From NCBI GenBank assembly GCA_017455085.1, contig JAFTBT010000143.1:1-28041 (forward strand): DNA of 28,041 bases. Direction: 5' to 3'. Made by a program: the position numbers and the translations under genes. The notes under the pieces are model-generated. The model saw only the letters and a list, made by a program, of their open reading frames with translations. It searched no databases and was not told the DNA's origin. Positions 7,272 to 14,796 of this stretch are shown here, piece after piece (the first letter of the stretch is position 1; the number at the start of each line of letters is the position of its first letter). Source of the DNA: Synergistaceae bacterium (GTDB taxonomy: Bacteria; Synergistota; Synergistia; Synergistales; Aminobacteriaceae).

Positions 7272-7815
7272 CGTGGAGCATAACGCCGGAGGAATTGAGG
7301 GGATCTGCGTGATCACTCCCACAGTTCACGGGGACAGACGAGGCTATTTTTCGGAGACGTATAACCTTCGGGAAATGCAGGAAGCCGGAATTGATACTGT
7401 ATTCGTTCAGGACAACCAGAGCAGCAGCACTAAAGGGGTATTACGCGGTCTGCACTATCAGATACGTTTTCCGCAGGCCAAGTTAGTGAGGGTGATTCGT
7501 GGGAACGTGTACGATGTGGCTGTGGACATTCGCAAGGGTAGTGCGACGTTCGGGAAGTACTTCGGGATCGAACTGTCGGAGGAGAATCACAAGCAGCTCT
7601 ACATTCCACGAGGTTTTGCGCATGGATTTCTGGTGCTGTCGGAGTATGCGGAGTTCTGCTACAAATGCGATGACTATTGGCACCCAAACGATGAGGGCGG
7701 AATTATCTGGAATGATAGCGATATTGCAGTAGCTTGGCCGGAAGTTGACGCAATATTGACATTTTCCGATAAAGATATGATTCTGCCATCAATGAAGGAG
7801 GCTGTGTTGCCGTGA
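7258..7815 (+). CDS. rmlC: dTDP-4-dehydrorhamnose 3,5-epimerase
   Basis: RmlC epimerises C3 and C5 of dTDP-4-keto-6-deoxyglucose. From the ATG the protein has 185 residues, normal for this cupin enzyme. The catalytic histidine is in RGLHYQ (His-66) and the expected general-acid tyrosine in CYKCDDYW (Tyr-136). The start is ambiguous: AAGGAGG at 7238-7244 is 13 nt from this ATG but only 4 nt from an in-frame TTG at 7249, which would add three residues. I prefer the ATG. The stop overlaps the rmlB GTG start as CGTGA. Confidence 0.94.
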   Translation: MAQISVEHNAGGIEGICVITPTVHGDRRGYFSETYNLREMQEAGIDTVFVQDNQSSSTKGVLRGLHYQIRFPQAKLVRVIRGNVYDVAVDIRKGSATFGKYFGIELSEENHKQLYIPRGFAHGFLVLSEYAEFCYKCDDYWHPNDEGGIIWNDSDIAVAWPEVDAILTFSDKDMILPSMKEAVLP

Positions 7816-8795
7816 AAATTATCGTAACAGGAGGAGCAGGCTTCATCGGGAGCAACTTTATCTTTCACATGCTGAAGGCTCACCCCGAAGACAGAATCAT
7901 TTGCATCGACAAGCTCACCTACGCAGGAAACATCGACACCCTCAAGGACGTTATTGCTCAGGAGAAAATAGACTTCTTCAGACTGGACATATGCGACCGC
8001 GCAAGAATCTACGAGCTTTTCGAGAGAGAGCAGCCCGATATAGTCGTGAACTTCGCCGCAGAGTCTCACGTTGACCGCTCAATCAACGACCCGGGAATCT
8101 TTCTGTTCACCAACACTCTGGGAACAGGTGTATTGCTGGACGCGTGTGTGAAGTTCGGCATAAAACGCTACCACCAAGTCAGCACCGACGAAGTTTACGG
8201 AGATTTGCCCCTCGACCGCCCGGATCTATTCTTCACGGAGGACACACCCATACGCACGTCGTCGCCATATTCTGCGTCAAAAGCCGGAGCTGATTTGCTT
8301 GTGCTTGCGTATCACAGAACGTATAACCTGCCCGTGAGCATTAGCCGCTGCTCGAACAACTACGGCCCGTATCATTTCCCCGAAAAACTCATCCCGTTAA
8401 TGATCATCAATGCCCTTCACGATAAGCCCCTCCCAGTTTACGGAGAAGGTATTAACGTAAGGGATTGGCTTTATGTTGAGGATCACTGCAGAGCCATCGA
8501 CATGATTATTCATGATGAGGAATCCGAAGGCGAAATCTACAACATAGGCGGACACAACGAAATGCGTAACATCGACATTGTGAGGCTGATTTGCGCTGAA
8601 CTCGGCAAACCTGAATCACTCATACACTTTGTGACGGACAGGAAGGGGCATGATTTACGTTACGCTATCGACCCCACGAAAATACATCAGCGTTTGGGGT
8701 GGCTTCCTGAGACAAAATTTAGTGTCGGCATCAAGAAGACTATTGCGTGGTATCTGGCAAACGAGTCTTGGTGGCGGCCGCTCCTCAACAGGTGA
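7812..8795 (+). CDS. rmlB: dTDP-glucose 4,6-dehydratase
   Basis: RmlB converts dTDP-glucose to dTDP-4-keto-6-deoxyglucose with tightly bound NAD+. The 327-residue protein has the NAD motif TGGAGFIGSN (6-15), the catalytic TDE triad (125-127) and YSASK (Tyr-153, Lys-157). The start is GTG, overlapping the rmlC stop, with AAGGAGG at 7796-7802. Synonymous base use turns back to C-rich at the start of this gene after the G-richer rmlC. With the three upstream genes it completes the dTDP-L-rhamnose pathway. Confidence 0.96.
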   Translation: MKIIVTGGAGFIGSNFIFHMLKAHPEDRIICIDKLTYAGNIDTLKDVIAQEKIDFFRLDICDRARIYELFEREQPDIVVNFAAESHVDRSINDPGIFLFTNTLGTGVLLDACVKFGIKRYHQVSTDEVYGDLPLDRPDLFFTEDTPIRTSSPYSASKAGADLLVLAYHRTYNLPVSISRCSNNYGPYHFPEKLIPLMIINALHDKPLPVYGEGINVRDWLYVEDHCRAIDMIIHDEESEGEIYNIGGHNEMRNIDIVRLICAELGKPESLIHFVTDRKGHDLRYAIDPTKIHQRLGWLPETKFSVGIKKTIAWYLANESWWRPLLNR

Positions 8796-8800
8796 GCATA

Positions 8801-9568
8801 ATGTGGAACGCATCACAGTTACTCATCATATGCCCGTTGGTGTTTCTCGGCGGACTCGTTGACGCTATCGGAGGCGGTGGCGGGCTAATCACTGTGCCTG
8901 CATACCTGATCGCGGGGTGTCCTGTTCATGTGGCAATAGGCACTAACAAAATCAGCTCTGCAATGGGACTGTCCATAGCCTTCACGAAATTCATGCTCAA
9001 CGGCTGGATTCCAATCAAGCTCTCCGCAATGGCTGTAGTTTTCGCGCTAACAGGCTCATCACTCGGGGCAAAAACAGCTCTCCTCATCAGTGATTATATC
9101 TTCAAGATTCTGATGCTGGTGATTCTTCCCGTAACTGCCTATTACGTTTTCAGGAGTCAGGATTTATTGCGTGAGGAGCAAAATTCTCACGAGGAGATTA
9201 CGCGCCGGACGTGTGTAGTGTGCGCATTAGTGGCGTTCTTTGCGGGGTTCTACGATGGGTTTTACGGGCCCGGTGCAGGAACGTTTATGCTGCTGCTCTT
9301 GGCCGGAGCTGCTAGGCTGAGCGTACAGAAGGCCAACGGAGTCACGAAAGCCATCAACTTTACCACGAATATTGCCGCGCTTGCAGTGTATTTCGCGAAC
9401 GGAAAGGTGATTATTCCGCTGGGAGTGATTGCCGGAGTCTTCAGCATAGCCGGTAACTATATCGGAGCGAGATTCTTCGAGAGGGGCGGAGCTAAAATCG
9501 TGAGGCCTGTGATTCTAATAGTGCTATCATTATTCTTCGTAAGGGTAATCTATGACTTACTACATTAA
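8801..9568 (+). CDS. TauE/SafE (TSUP) family membrane transporter
   Basis: A 255-residue inner-membrane protein with about eight hydrophobic segments in two repeated halves. The first half begins with the family motif GGLVDAIGGGGGLITVP, and the second has the related FFAGFYDGFYGPGAGTFM. Members move sulfite, sulfoacetate, taurine breakdown products or other small organic anions; the direction and substrate here are unknown. The ATG at 8801 is 5 nt after the rmlB stop and gives a canonical N-terminus, whereas extending upstream would overlap rmlB. It is probably transcribed with the rhamnose genes, but no functional link is evident. Confidence 0.88.
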   Translation: MWNASQLLIICPLVFLGGLVDAIGGGGGLITVPAYLIAGCPVHVAIGTNKISSAMGLSIAFTKFMLNGWIPIKLSAMAVVFALTGSSLGAKTALLISDYIFKILMLVILPVTAYYVFRSQDLLREEQNSHEEITRRTCVVCALVAFFAGFYDGFYGPGAGTFMLLLLAGAARLSVQKANGVTKAINFTTNIAALAVYFANGKVIIPLGVIAGVFSIAGNYIGARFFERGGAKIVRPVILIVLSLFFVRVIYDLLH

Positions 9569-9587
9569 TGTGAAAGGATTTGATTCT

Positions 9588-10220
9588 ATGCGCAAAGTAT
9601 TAGCAGTAATGTTAGTGTTGGTGTTCGCAGCAACAGCATTTGCTCATCCCGGCAAGCTCGACGCAAACGGTGGACACTACGACAAAACAACCGGAGAGTA
9701 TCATTACCACAAAGGCCCGAATGCCCTCGAGTCCCTTGAGCTTCGGCGCAACACCGTCTACAAAGCAAAAGTAGAGAGAGTCATTGACGGGGATACTATG
9801 GTGGTGTCGTTCGTGTTTGACGACGGCAGCAAGTATCTCAAGGAGCGCGTGAGATTCTTGGGTGTGGACACTCCGGAGACAGTACACCCCAACAAGCCCG
9901 TGCAGTATTACGGGAAAGAGGCCAGCGACTTCACGAAAAAGAGCCTGACCGACAAAACTGTATGGCTTCAGACGGACGTGAACCCTAAGGACAGGTACGA
10001 CAGGATGCTTGCGTATGTATGGCTGAAGGAGCCGAAGGGGAAAGACCTCGATGACGAGAAAGCCATCCGCAAAAACATGTACAACGCCAGATTATTGCTT
10101 GACGGGTATGCGCAGCTGATGACGATTCAGCCGAACTCACGGTATGCGAATCTGTTTGTGCATTTCCAGCGTGAGGCACGTGAAGCCAACAAAGGACTCT
10201 GGGGCAAAGAAACAGAGTAG
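9588..10220 (+). CDS. Secreted thermonuclease-like protein with N-terminal YHYH segment
   Basis: A 210-residue exported nuclease. Residues 1-19 form a signal peptide with a likely cut after AFA. The mature start carries a His-rich HPGKLDANGGHYDKTTGEY segment ending in HYH (residues 20-41), seen in many small secreted proteins. The rest is a staphylococcal-nuclease (OB-fold) domain with DGDT (67-70), Arg-89, VDTPE with Glu-97, and Arg-139 in DRYDRMLAY; these correspond to the metal ligand and the Arg/Glu/Arg catalytic set. It probably cuts extracellular or periplasmic DNA/RNA with Ca2+. The ATG at 9588 is chosen for the signal peptide and the AAAGGA at 9573-9578. A strong terminator follows. 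Confidence 0.88.
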   Translation: MRKVLAVMLVLVFAATAFAHPGKLDANGGHYDKTTGEYHYHKGPNALESLELRRNTVYKAKVERVIDGDTMVVSFVFDDGSKYLKERVRFLGVDTPETVHPNKPVQYYGKEASDFTKKSLTDKTVWLQTDVNPKDRYDRMLAYVWLKEPKGKDLDDEKAIRKNMYNARLLLDGYAQLMTIQPNSRYANLFVHFQREAREANKGLWGKETE

Positions 10221-10242
10221 CTATCAATCCTGAAACACTCTG

Positions 10243-10282
10243 CACCGTTCGTGTGAAAGCCATGCGGACGGTGTTATTTTTT
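10243..10282 (+). terminator. Rho-independent terminator after the nuclease gene
   Basis: A 12-bp stem (10243-10254 with 10262-10273, including a few G-U pairs; core CACCGT/ACGGTG) encloses a 7-nt loop GAAAGCC and is followed by TTATTTTTT. It ends the transcript running from the left before the opposite-strand glycosylase gene. Confidence 0.88.
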
Positions 10283-10350
10283 CGCGTGAGACGTATTCAT
10301 CACCAGCAAGGCAGCTATTTTCCGCGTGAGACATATGCATTTCCATCAAC
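10281..10350. repeat. 40-bp-period duplication of the glycosylase gene 3' end
   Basis: Positions 10281-10310 and 10321-10350 match at about 23 of 30 positions, sharing an exact CGCGTGAGAC (10283-10292 and 10323-10332), 40 bp apart. The right copy encodes the last residues of the glycosylase; the left copy lies beyond its stop codon. Confidence 0.6.
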
Positions 10351-10905
10351 ATAGAACCTCCAGAGCATATTTCTGTACTCTTCTGCGTAATCTATGCCGA
10401 TTCGTGTTGAGGCAGCAATCTTCACGTCAGCACACTCACCATCCAGAATATACAGCTCACCACCGCACAAGTCAGCTCCGTAAAGTTCGCGCGTAATCCC
10501 CATAGCAGAGCATAGTTTGCCCGGGCCGTTGCAGAGATTCACGAGGCTTGATGTCTTCCGTCTGGACTTCATGATGTCGAGGCCGTCAATGGGCTGTAAC
10601 GCTCTCACTAACACGCATTCTGGTTTGCCTGAGACGTTGGCGGTGATGTTGAAGCAGCAGTGCATACCGTAGACCAGATAGATATATGCGCGGCCTCCTT
10701 CGTGAAAAACTATCTCTGTTCGTGAAGTGCGGCGGCTGTTGAAGGTGTGAGCGGCTTTGTCTTCCGGACCGGAATATGCTTCGGTCTCTACGATGATTCC
10801 TGAAGTCCTGCCCTCATCAGAATCATGAACTAGTATTTTTCCGAGTAAGCATTGTGCGAGCGTGATAGCATCCCTCTGGAAAAAGTCGCGTGTGAGGCTC
10901 TTCAT
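10315..10905 (-). CDS. 3-methyladenine DNA glycosylase (AAG/Mpg family)
   Basis: This base-excision repair enzyme removes alkylated purines such as 3-methyladenine, hypoxanthine and ethenoadenine. The 196-residue length fits the bacterial AAG family. The active-site segment IVETEAYSGPEDKAAHTF is at about residues 38-55, with the catalytic glutamate expected in VETEAY, and the intercalating/DNA-contact segment YLVYGMHCCFNI is at about 76-87. The start is an ATG with GGGGGAG a few bases upstream on the minus strand. It is the only minus-strand gene in the left two-thirds of the window and faces the nuclease gene. Its 3' end is partly duplicated downstream with a 40-bp period. Confidence 0.95.
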   Translation of the reverse strand: MKSLTRDFFQRDAITLAQCLLGKILVHDSDEGRTSGIIVETEAYSGPEDKAAHTFNSRRTSRTEIVFHEGGRAYIYLVYGMHCCFNITANVSGKPECVLVRALQPIDGLDIMKSRRKTSSLVNLCNGPGKLCSAMGITRELYGADLCGGELYILDGECADVKIAASTRIGIDYAEEYRNMLWRFYVDGNAYVSRGK

Positions 10906-10944
10906 GATGTTCTCCCCCGTTCAGAATAATTTGTTGGTGTGCAT

Positions 10945-10950
10945 TATAAT
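10945..10950 (+). promoter_or_regulatory. -10 element for the PP2C-phosphatase gene
   Basis: A perfect TATAAT lies 35 nt before the phosphatase ATG, in the gap between two divergent genes. No clear -35 hexamer is seen at 16-18 nt. The spacing to the start codon resembles that at purC and grdX. Confidence 0.45.
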
Positions 10951-10985
10951 TCTCTCATCTCAGAATCTATCAGGCGGTGAAAATC

Positions 10986-11786
10986 ATGACACTTCAGGTG
11001 AAATTTGCTGTGCGTTCAGATGTCGGACATGTCAGGAAAAACAACGAGGATAACTTTTTCTGCAACGGAATCTTCATGACAGAATCCGAACGTGAAAGGC
11101 CGTACTTCCTCAGCGGCATAACATCGACTCCATGCGTGTTTGCTGTCAGTGACGGGATGGGTGGCGAATCTTCCGGAGAGCTTGCCTCAATCACGGCAGT
11201 ACAGACCCTGCATGAACATTCCAGCAGAATCCTTCAGGGCATCAACCCGGACGAAAGTATAGGCTACGAATCTGTGTACAAGTACGTCAGGGACACCAAC
11301 GCAAAATTGCTCGACATCATGCACTCGCAGAATATCCGTATGGGTGCGACTCTGGTTATGGCCGTAATCGGGGAGGAGTCATTCACGCTCTACAACTTGG
11401 GGGATTCACGTGGCTTCAGGGTCAACAACGGAAGACTGTTGCGCGTAACTGAAGACCACACCGTCGCGGAAGAGAAGGCACGAATGGGGATGCTCACCTA
11501 CGCTCAGGCGGAGAAAAGCCGCGAAAGGCACATACTCATGCGGTATCTGGGGGACACTGAGGAATGGGGAGCTATGCCGGACGCAAGCAGAAGGTTCGAC
11601 TTCGCAGATAACTCCGGAGGGCTGATGTGTTCGGACGGGTTGACGGACATGTTGACGTTCAGGGAGATTGCCGCCATCATGAACGCTGCCCCTGAGCCTG
11701 CGGATGCGGTGAACGGGCTGGTGGATGCTGCACTTGAGCGCGGAGGACACGACAACGTTACGTGCTTGGCGTTCAGAATCGAGTAA
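10986..11786 (+). CDS. PP2C-type serine/threonine protein phosphatase
   Basis: A 266-residue cytoplasmic metal-dependent phosphatase of the PrpC/Stp type. The motifs in order are SDVGHVRKNNEDN (11-23, with the first metal-binding Asp-22), VFAVSDGMGGESSGE (second metal site), the GDSRGF region, CSDGLTDML and GGHDNVT near the C-terminus. No transmembrane segment or extra domain is present. Such enzymes usually reverse a Hanks-type (PknB-like) kinase, which is not in this window. The ATG at 10986 is preferred over GTG at 10977 because it places GGTGA just upstream. A glycosyltransferase gene follows after 24 nt, probably in the same transcript. Confidence 0.93.
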   Translation: MTLQVKFAVRSDVGHVRKNNEDNFFCNGIFMTESERERPYFLSGITSTPCVFAVSDGMGGESSGELASITAVQTLHEHSSRILQGINPDESIGYESVYKYVRDTNAKLLDIMHSQNIRMGATLVMAVIGEESFTLYNLGDSRGFRVNNGRLLRVTEDHTVAEEKARMGMLTYAQAEKSRERHILMRYLGDTEEWGAMPDASRRFDFADNSGGLMCSDGLTDMLTFREIAAIMNAAPEPADAVNGLVDAALERGGHDNVTCLAFRIE

Positions 11787-11810
11787 TTGCACACAAAGGG
11801 GGATATGTTC

Positions 11811-12965
11811 ATGAGCAAGAGGCTAGTATTTGTGTCGAACTACTTCAACCATCATCAGAAGGCATTAGCGGAAGAATTTGTGAGGATTTACGGCGATGAT
11901 TATGCGTTTATAGCGATGACCCCGTTCAACCAGAAGAGGCTTACGATCGGCTACAAGGACATGAATCAAGCTCCGTTTGTTGTCCGCGCATACGAGAGTC
12001 CAGAATCAGAACGTGAAGCCCAGAATCTCATCAACGAGTCCGAATGCGTGATAGTCGGAGGGATGCCGGTTAGTGTCGTAAGCAGCAGGTTAGCACTGGA
12101 GAAAATTACGTTCATGCAGAGTGAAAGATTCTTCAAGGGGCCATTGTTGAAGGACATAGCTAGATTCGTGAAGTATAGGCGATATTCTGGAGGCAGGACT
12201 CAGGCGCGAGACCCTAAGGCAAAATTCTACCTGCTGTGTGCGTCTGCGTTTGCTGCGTGGGACTACAACGTATGCGGGCTGTTCAGAGGGAAGGCCTACA
12301 GGTGGGGATATTTCCCTGAAGTGAAACGGTATGATGATGTTGACGGGCTGATCTCGCGCAAGGAGAAGGGCAGAATCTTATGGGCAGGGAGATTCCTTGA
12401 CTTGAAGCATCCGGATTTAGCGGTGAAGCTTGCGGAGAATCTCAAGGCACAGAGAAAATCTTTCAGGCTCAAGATTGTCGGCTCTGGGGAAATGCAGGAG
12501 AGTATAGCCCGCATGATTTCGGCCAAGAAGCTGCATGACTGTGTGGAACTCACAGGAGCGTTGCCGGTCGATGAGGTACGTACGGAGATGGAGAAGGCAA
12601 GTATATTCCTGTTCACGTCGGACAGGGGCGAAGGCTGGGGAGTGGTTGCGAACGAGTCCATGAACAGCGGGTGCGTGCTTGTTGCTGCGGACAGGATAGG
12701 TTCTGTGCCGTACTTGGTGAAGAATGACCACAACGGGCTGCTCTTCCGTGATGGAGACATTGACGACCTGACGGAGAAGGTGAGCGCGCTGCTGGATGCT
12801 CCTGCGAGAATCTCACAGCTTGGCCGGAATGCGTACGAGACAGTTTCGGGGTTGTGGAGTGCTGAGAATGCGGCTCGGAGGTTCGTGGAGCTGGCGGAGA
12901 GACTCCTAGAGAGTGACGGAGCTGTGAGTCTTTGGGAGGAAGGCCCGGGAAGTGTTTCACGTTGA
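11811..12965 (+). CDS. Family 4 (GT-B) glycosyltransferase
   Basis: A 384-residue protein with the two-domain GT-B layout. The N-terminal acceptor half begins KRLVFVSNYFNHHQKAL. The C-terminal half has GRILWAGRFLDLKHPDLAVKLAE, LKIVGSGEMQESI, the LTGALPVDEV loop and the sugar-nucleotide signature SDRGEGWGVVANESMNSGC, which matches the GT4 EX7E region. It probably adds a sugar to a lipid-linked polysaccharide intermediate at the cytoplasmic membrane; donor and acceptor cannot be told from sequence. The ATG at 11811 has GGGGG 8 nt upstream, while the ATG at 11805 is too close. Rhamnose transfer is possible given the rml genes about 4 kb upstream, but unproven. Confidence 0.9.
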   Translation: MSKRLVFVSNYFNHHQKALAEEFVRIYGDDYAFIAMTPFNQKRLTIGYKDMNQAPFVVRAYESPESEREAQNLINESECVIVGGMPVSVVSSRLALEKITFMQSERFFKGPLLKDIARFVKYRRYSGGRTQARDPKAKFYLLCASAFAAWDYNVCGLFRGKAYRWGYFPEVKRYDDVDGLISRKEKGRILWAGRFLDLKHPDLAVKLAENLKAQRKSFRLKIVGSGEMQESIARMISAKKLHDCVELTGALPVDEVRTEMEKASIFLFTSDRGEGWGVVANESMNSGCVLVAADRIGSVPYLVKNDHNGLLFRDGDIDDLTEKVSALLDAPARISQLGRNAYETVSGLWSAENAARRFVELAERLLESDGAVSLWEEGPGSVSR

Positions 12966-13035
12966 TATTTTTGCTGAGCCGTTATACATTTTCACGCAGT
13001 TCACTATGCACCTAATCAGACACACACAAATTTGC

Positions 13036-13041
13036 TATAAT
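13036..13041 (+). promoter_or_regulatory. -10 element of the grd operon promoter
   Basis: A perfect TATAAT in the 110-nt gap before grdX, 34 nt from its ATG. The -35 region at 17 nt spacing (TAATCA) is weak. An alternative TTGATA (12962-12967) with TATACA (12983-12988) at 15 nt is a less likely second promoter. It probably drives grdX through grdB. Confidence 0.5.
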
Positions 13042-13075
13042 CCTATTAATCCACGAATATTTATCCATACTATTC

Positions 13076-13489
13076 ATGATCACGAAGAGAAAGAAGGCGA
13101 AGAATTTGCTTACTCTGGTTACGAACAACACGTATTATTCACGTCATACAGGCTCAGCAGAAATCATAGCTGCCTCATCTCTGGACGTGCTGATTCGCGC
13201 AAGAGACATCATACACACAGGAAGCATCTTGCTGACTCACCCTCTTTGCGGAAATCTCAGGCCTAATCACCAGCCCTACAGGTCAGTCTTACTTGATACA
13301 CACATAGGCTCCGTAGATATGGACTCCCTCACGCTCATAGAAGACGCTGTACGCATATACCAGTCCTGCAAAATCATTCTGCCCTGTGAACTCGACGAAC
13401 TCACTCGGAAAGATTATGCGTATATAGACTCCGAACTGATGAGGGCTAGCCTTGAACAGTATGGGTTAATCACAAAGGAGGGATATTGA
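13076..13489 (+). CDS. grdX: GrdX protein
   Basis: A 137-residue protein of the GrdX family, which is found with glycine, sarcosine and betaine reductase genes in amino-acid fermenters and has no assigned biochemical role. The family pattern is visible: a basic start, LLTLVTNN, then a central LLTHPLCGNLRPNHQPYRSVLL segment at about 72-93, and an acidic C-terminus. The gene opens the reductase operon, and its TGA overlaps the ATG of the next gene as TGATG. Coding-strand composition is C-rich, as in other first genes here. Confidence 0.88.
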   Translation: MITKRKKAKNLLTLVTNNTYYSRHTGSAEIIAASSLDVLIRARDIIHTGSILLTHPLCGNLRPNHQPYRSVLLDTHIGSVDMDSLTLIEDAVRIYQSCKIILPCELDELTRKDYAYIDSELMRASLEQYGLITKEGY

Positions 13490-14781
13490 TGAAACTCGAA
13501 CTACACAGGCTCCACGTCAAGAGCCTGAAGTTTGCGGACAGTACCGGTTTTGCTGACGGAGTACTCTCGATCAACAAAGCAGAGTTACTCTCACTGATAG
13601 CCGAAGACTCGCGTTTAGGCAGCCACATTGATGCGGATATCGCCATGCCCGGAGAAAGTACCCGCATTATGCCCGTGAAGGACGTGATCGAGCCGCGCTA
13701 CAAGCTCTCAGGCAAAGGCCAAGTGTTTCCGGGAATGTTGAGCGATGTCGAGACCGTAGGCGAAGGAAAAACTCTAGTACTCTCCGGGTGTGCAGTGTTG
13801 ACAGCCGGAAAGCTCGTGCGTTTTCAGGAGGGCATAGTCGACATGTCGGGTGTTGGTGCGGAATACACTCCGTACTCCAAAACCTGCAACGTTGTGCTTG
13901 TGCTTGAGCCTGCTGATTCAGGAATGGACAAACACGACTACGAAGCCGCTTGCAGGATGGCCGGACTCAATGCCGCCGCATATCTCGCTAAGGCCTGCTC
14001 AAACGTGAAGGCTGACTCTGTTGAGACGTATGAATTTGCGACACTCAAGGACGCTATGAACTCATACCCTGAGCTGCCGAAAGTGGGCTATATCTACATG
14101 CTGCAAACACAGGGATTACTTCACGATACATATCTTTACGGCGTTGATGTCAAGAAAATTCTTCCTACCCTGATTTCTCCGCTTGAGGTCATGGACGGCG
14201 CAATAGTCTCCGGAAACTGCGTATCTGCCTGCGACAAAAACAGCACTTACTCTCACCAGAACAACCCCGTAATCGCTGAAATGCTCAGGCGCCACGGAAA
14301 GGACTTCAATTTTGTGGGAGTCATCATCACGAACGAGAACGTGACTCTCGCCGACAAACGCAGAAGCTCAAGCTACGCAACGAAACTCGCGGGAATGCTC
14401 GGCCTTGACGGAGTCGTCATCACTGAAGAGGGATTCGGTAACCCTGACGCGGATCTGATCATGAACTGCCGCAAAGCAGAACAGCTCGGGATTAAGACCG
14501 CTCTGCTCACTGACGAATACGCCGGCCAAGATGGTGCAAGCCAGTCACTCGCCGATTCATGTCCGGAAGGTGATGCATGTGTTACGGCAGGGAACGCCAA
14601 CGAAGTGATTCTCCTCCCCGCAATGAGCAAGGTTATCGGTTACGCGGAAGAAGCAAACGTTATCGCAGGAGGCTGGCAGGGTTCACTTGCGGATGATGGC
14701 AGCATCACGGTGGAACTTCAGGCTATCACCGGCGCAACTAGTGAGCTGGGCTACACGAAGCTCGGAGCATATACACTCTAA
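13489..14781 (+). CDS. grdE: Glycine/sarcosine/betaine reductase component B, proprotein subunits (GrdE/GrdG/GrdI type)
   Basis: A 430-residue proprotein of substrate-binding component B. In this family the chain is cut before a cysteine that becomes a pyruvoyl group, giving alpha and beta subunits; the pyruvoyl forms a Schiff base with the amine substrate. The expected site is seen as SGN-C with Cys-244, followed by VSACDKNSTYSHQNNPVI. The ATG has AAGGAGG 6 nt upstream and overlaps grdX by one base. Partner GrdB follows directly. Classical glycine reductase operons place grdA between grdE and grdB; its absence here leaves the substrate open, and the protein may be GrdG (sarcosine) or GrdI (betaine). 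The symbol is therefore provisional. Confidence 0.92.
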   Translation: MKLELHRLHVKSLKFADSTGFADGVLSINKAELLSLIAEDSRLGSHIDADIAMPGESTRIMPVKDVIEPRYKLSGKGQVFPGMLSDVETVGEGKTLVLSGCAVLTAGKLVRFQEGIVDMSGVGAEYTPYSKTCNVVLVLEPADSGMDKHDYEAACRMAGLNAAAYLAKACSNVKADSVETYEFATLKDAMNSYPELPKVGYIYMLQTQGLLHDTYLYGVDVKKILPTLISPLEVMDGAIVSGNCVSACDKNSTYSHQNNPVIAEMLRRHGKDFNFVGVIITNENVTLADKRRSSSYATKLAGMLGLDGVVITEEGFGNPDADLIMNCRKAEQLGIKTALLTDEYAGQDGASQSLADSCPEGDACVTAGNANEVILLPAMSKVIGYAEEANVIAGGWQGSLADDGSITVELQAITGATSELGYTKLGAYTL

Positions 14782-14796
14782 AGGGAGGTGAACACT

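Noticed and set aside
11406..11792. Antisense frame in the PP2C gene (128 residues), and similar long antisense frames in grdE, the desulfurase and the TolC-like gene
   Set aside because: All lie opposite genes with clear family motifs and show no start signals or recognisable domains of their own.
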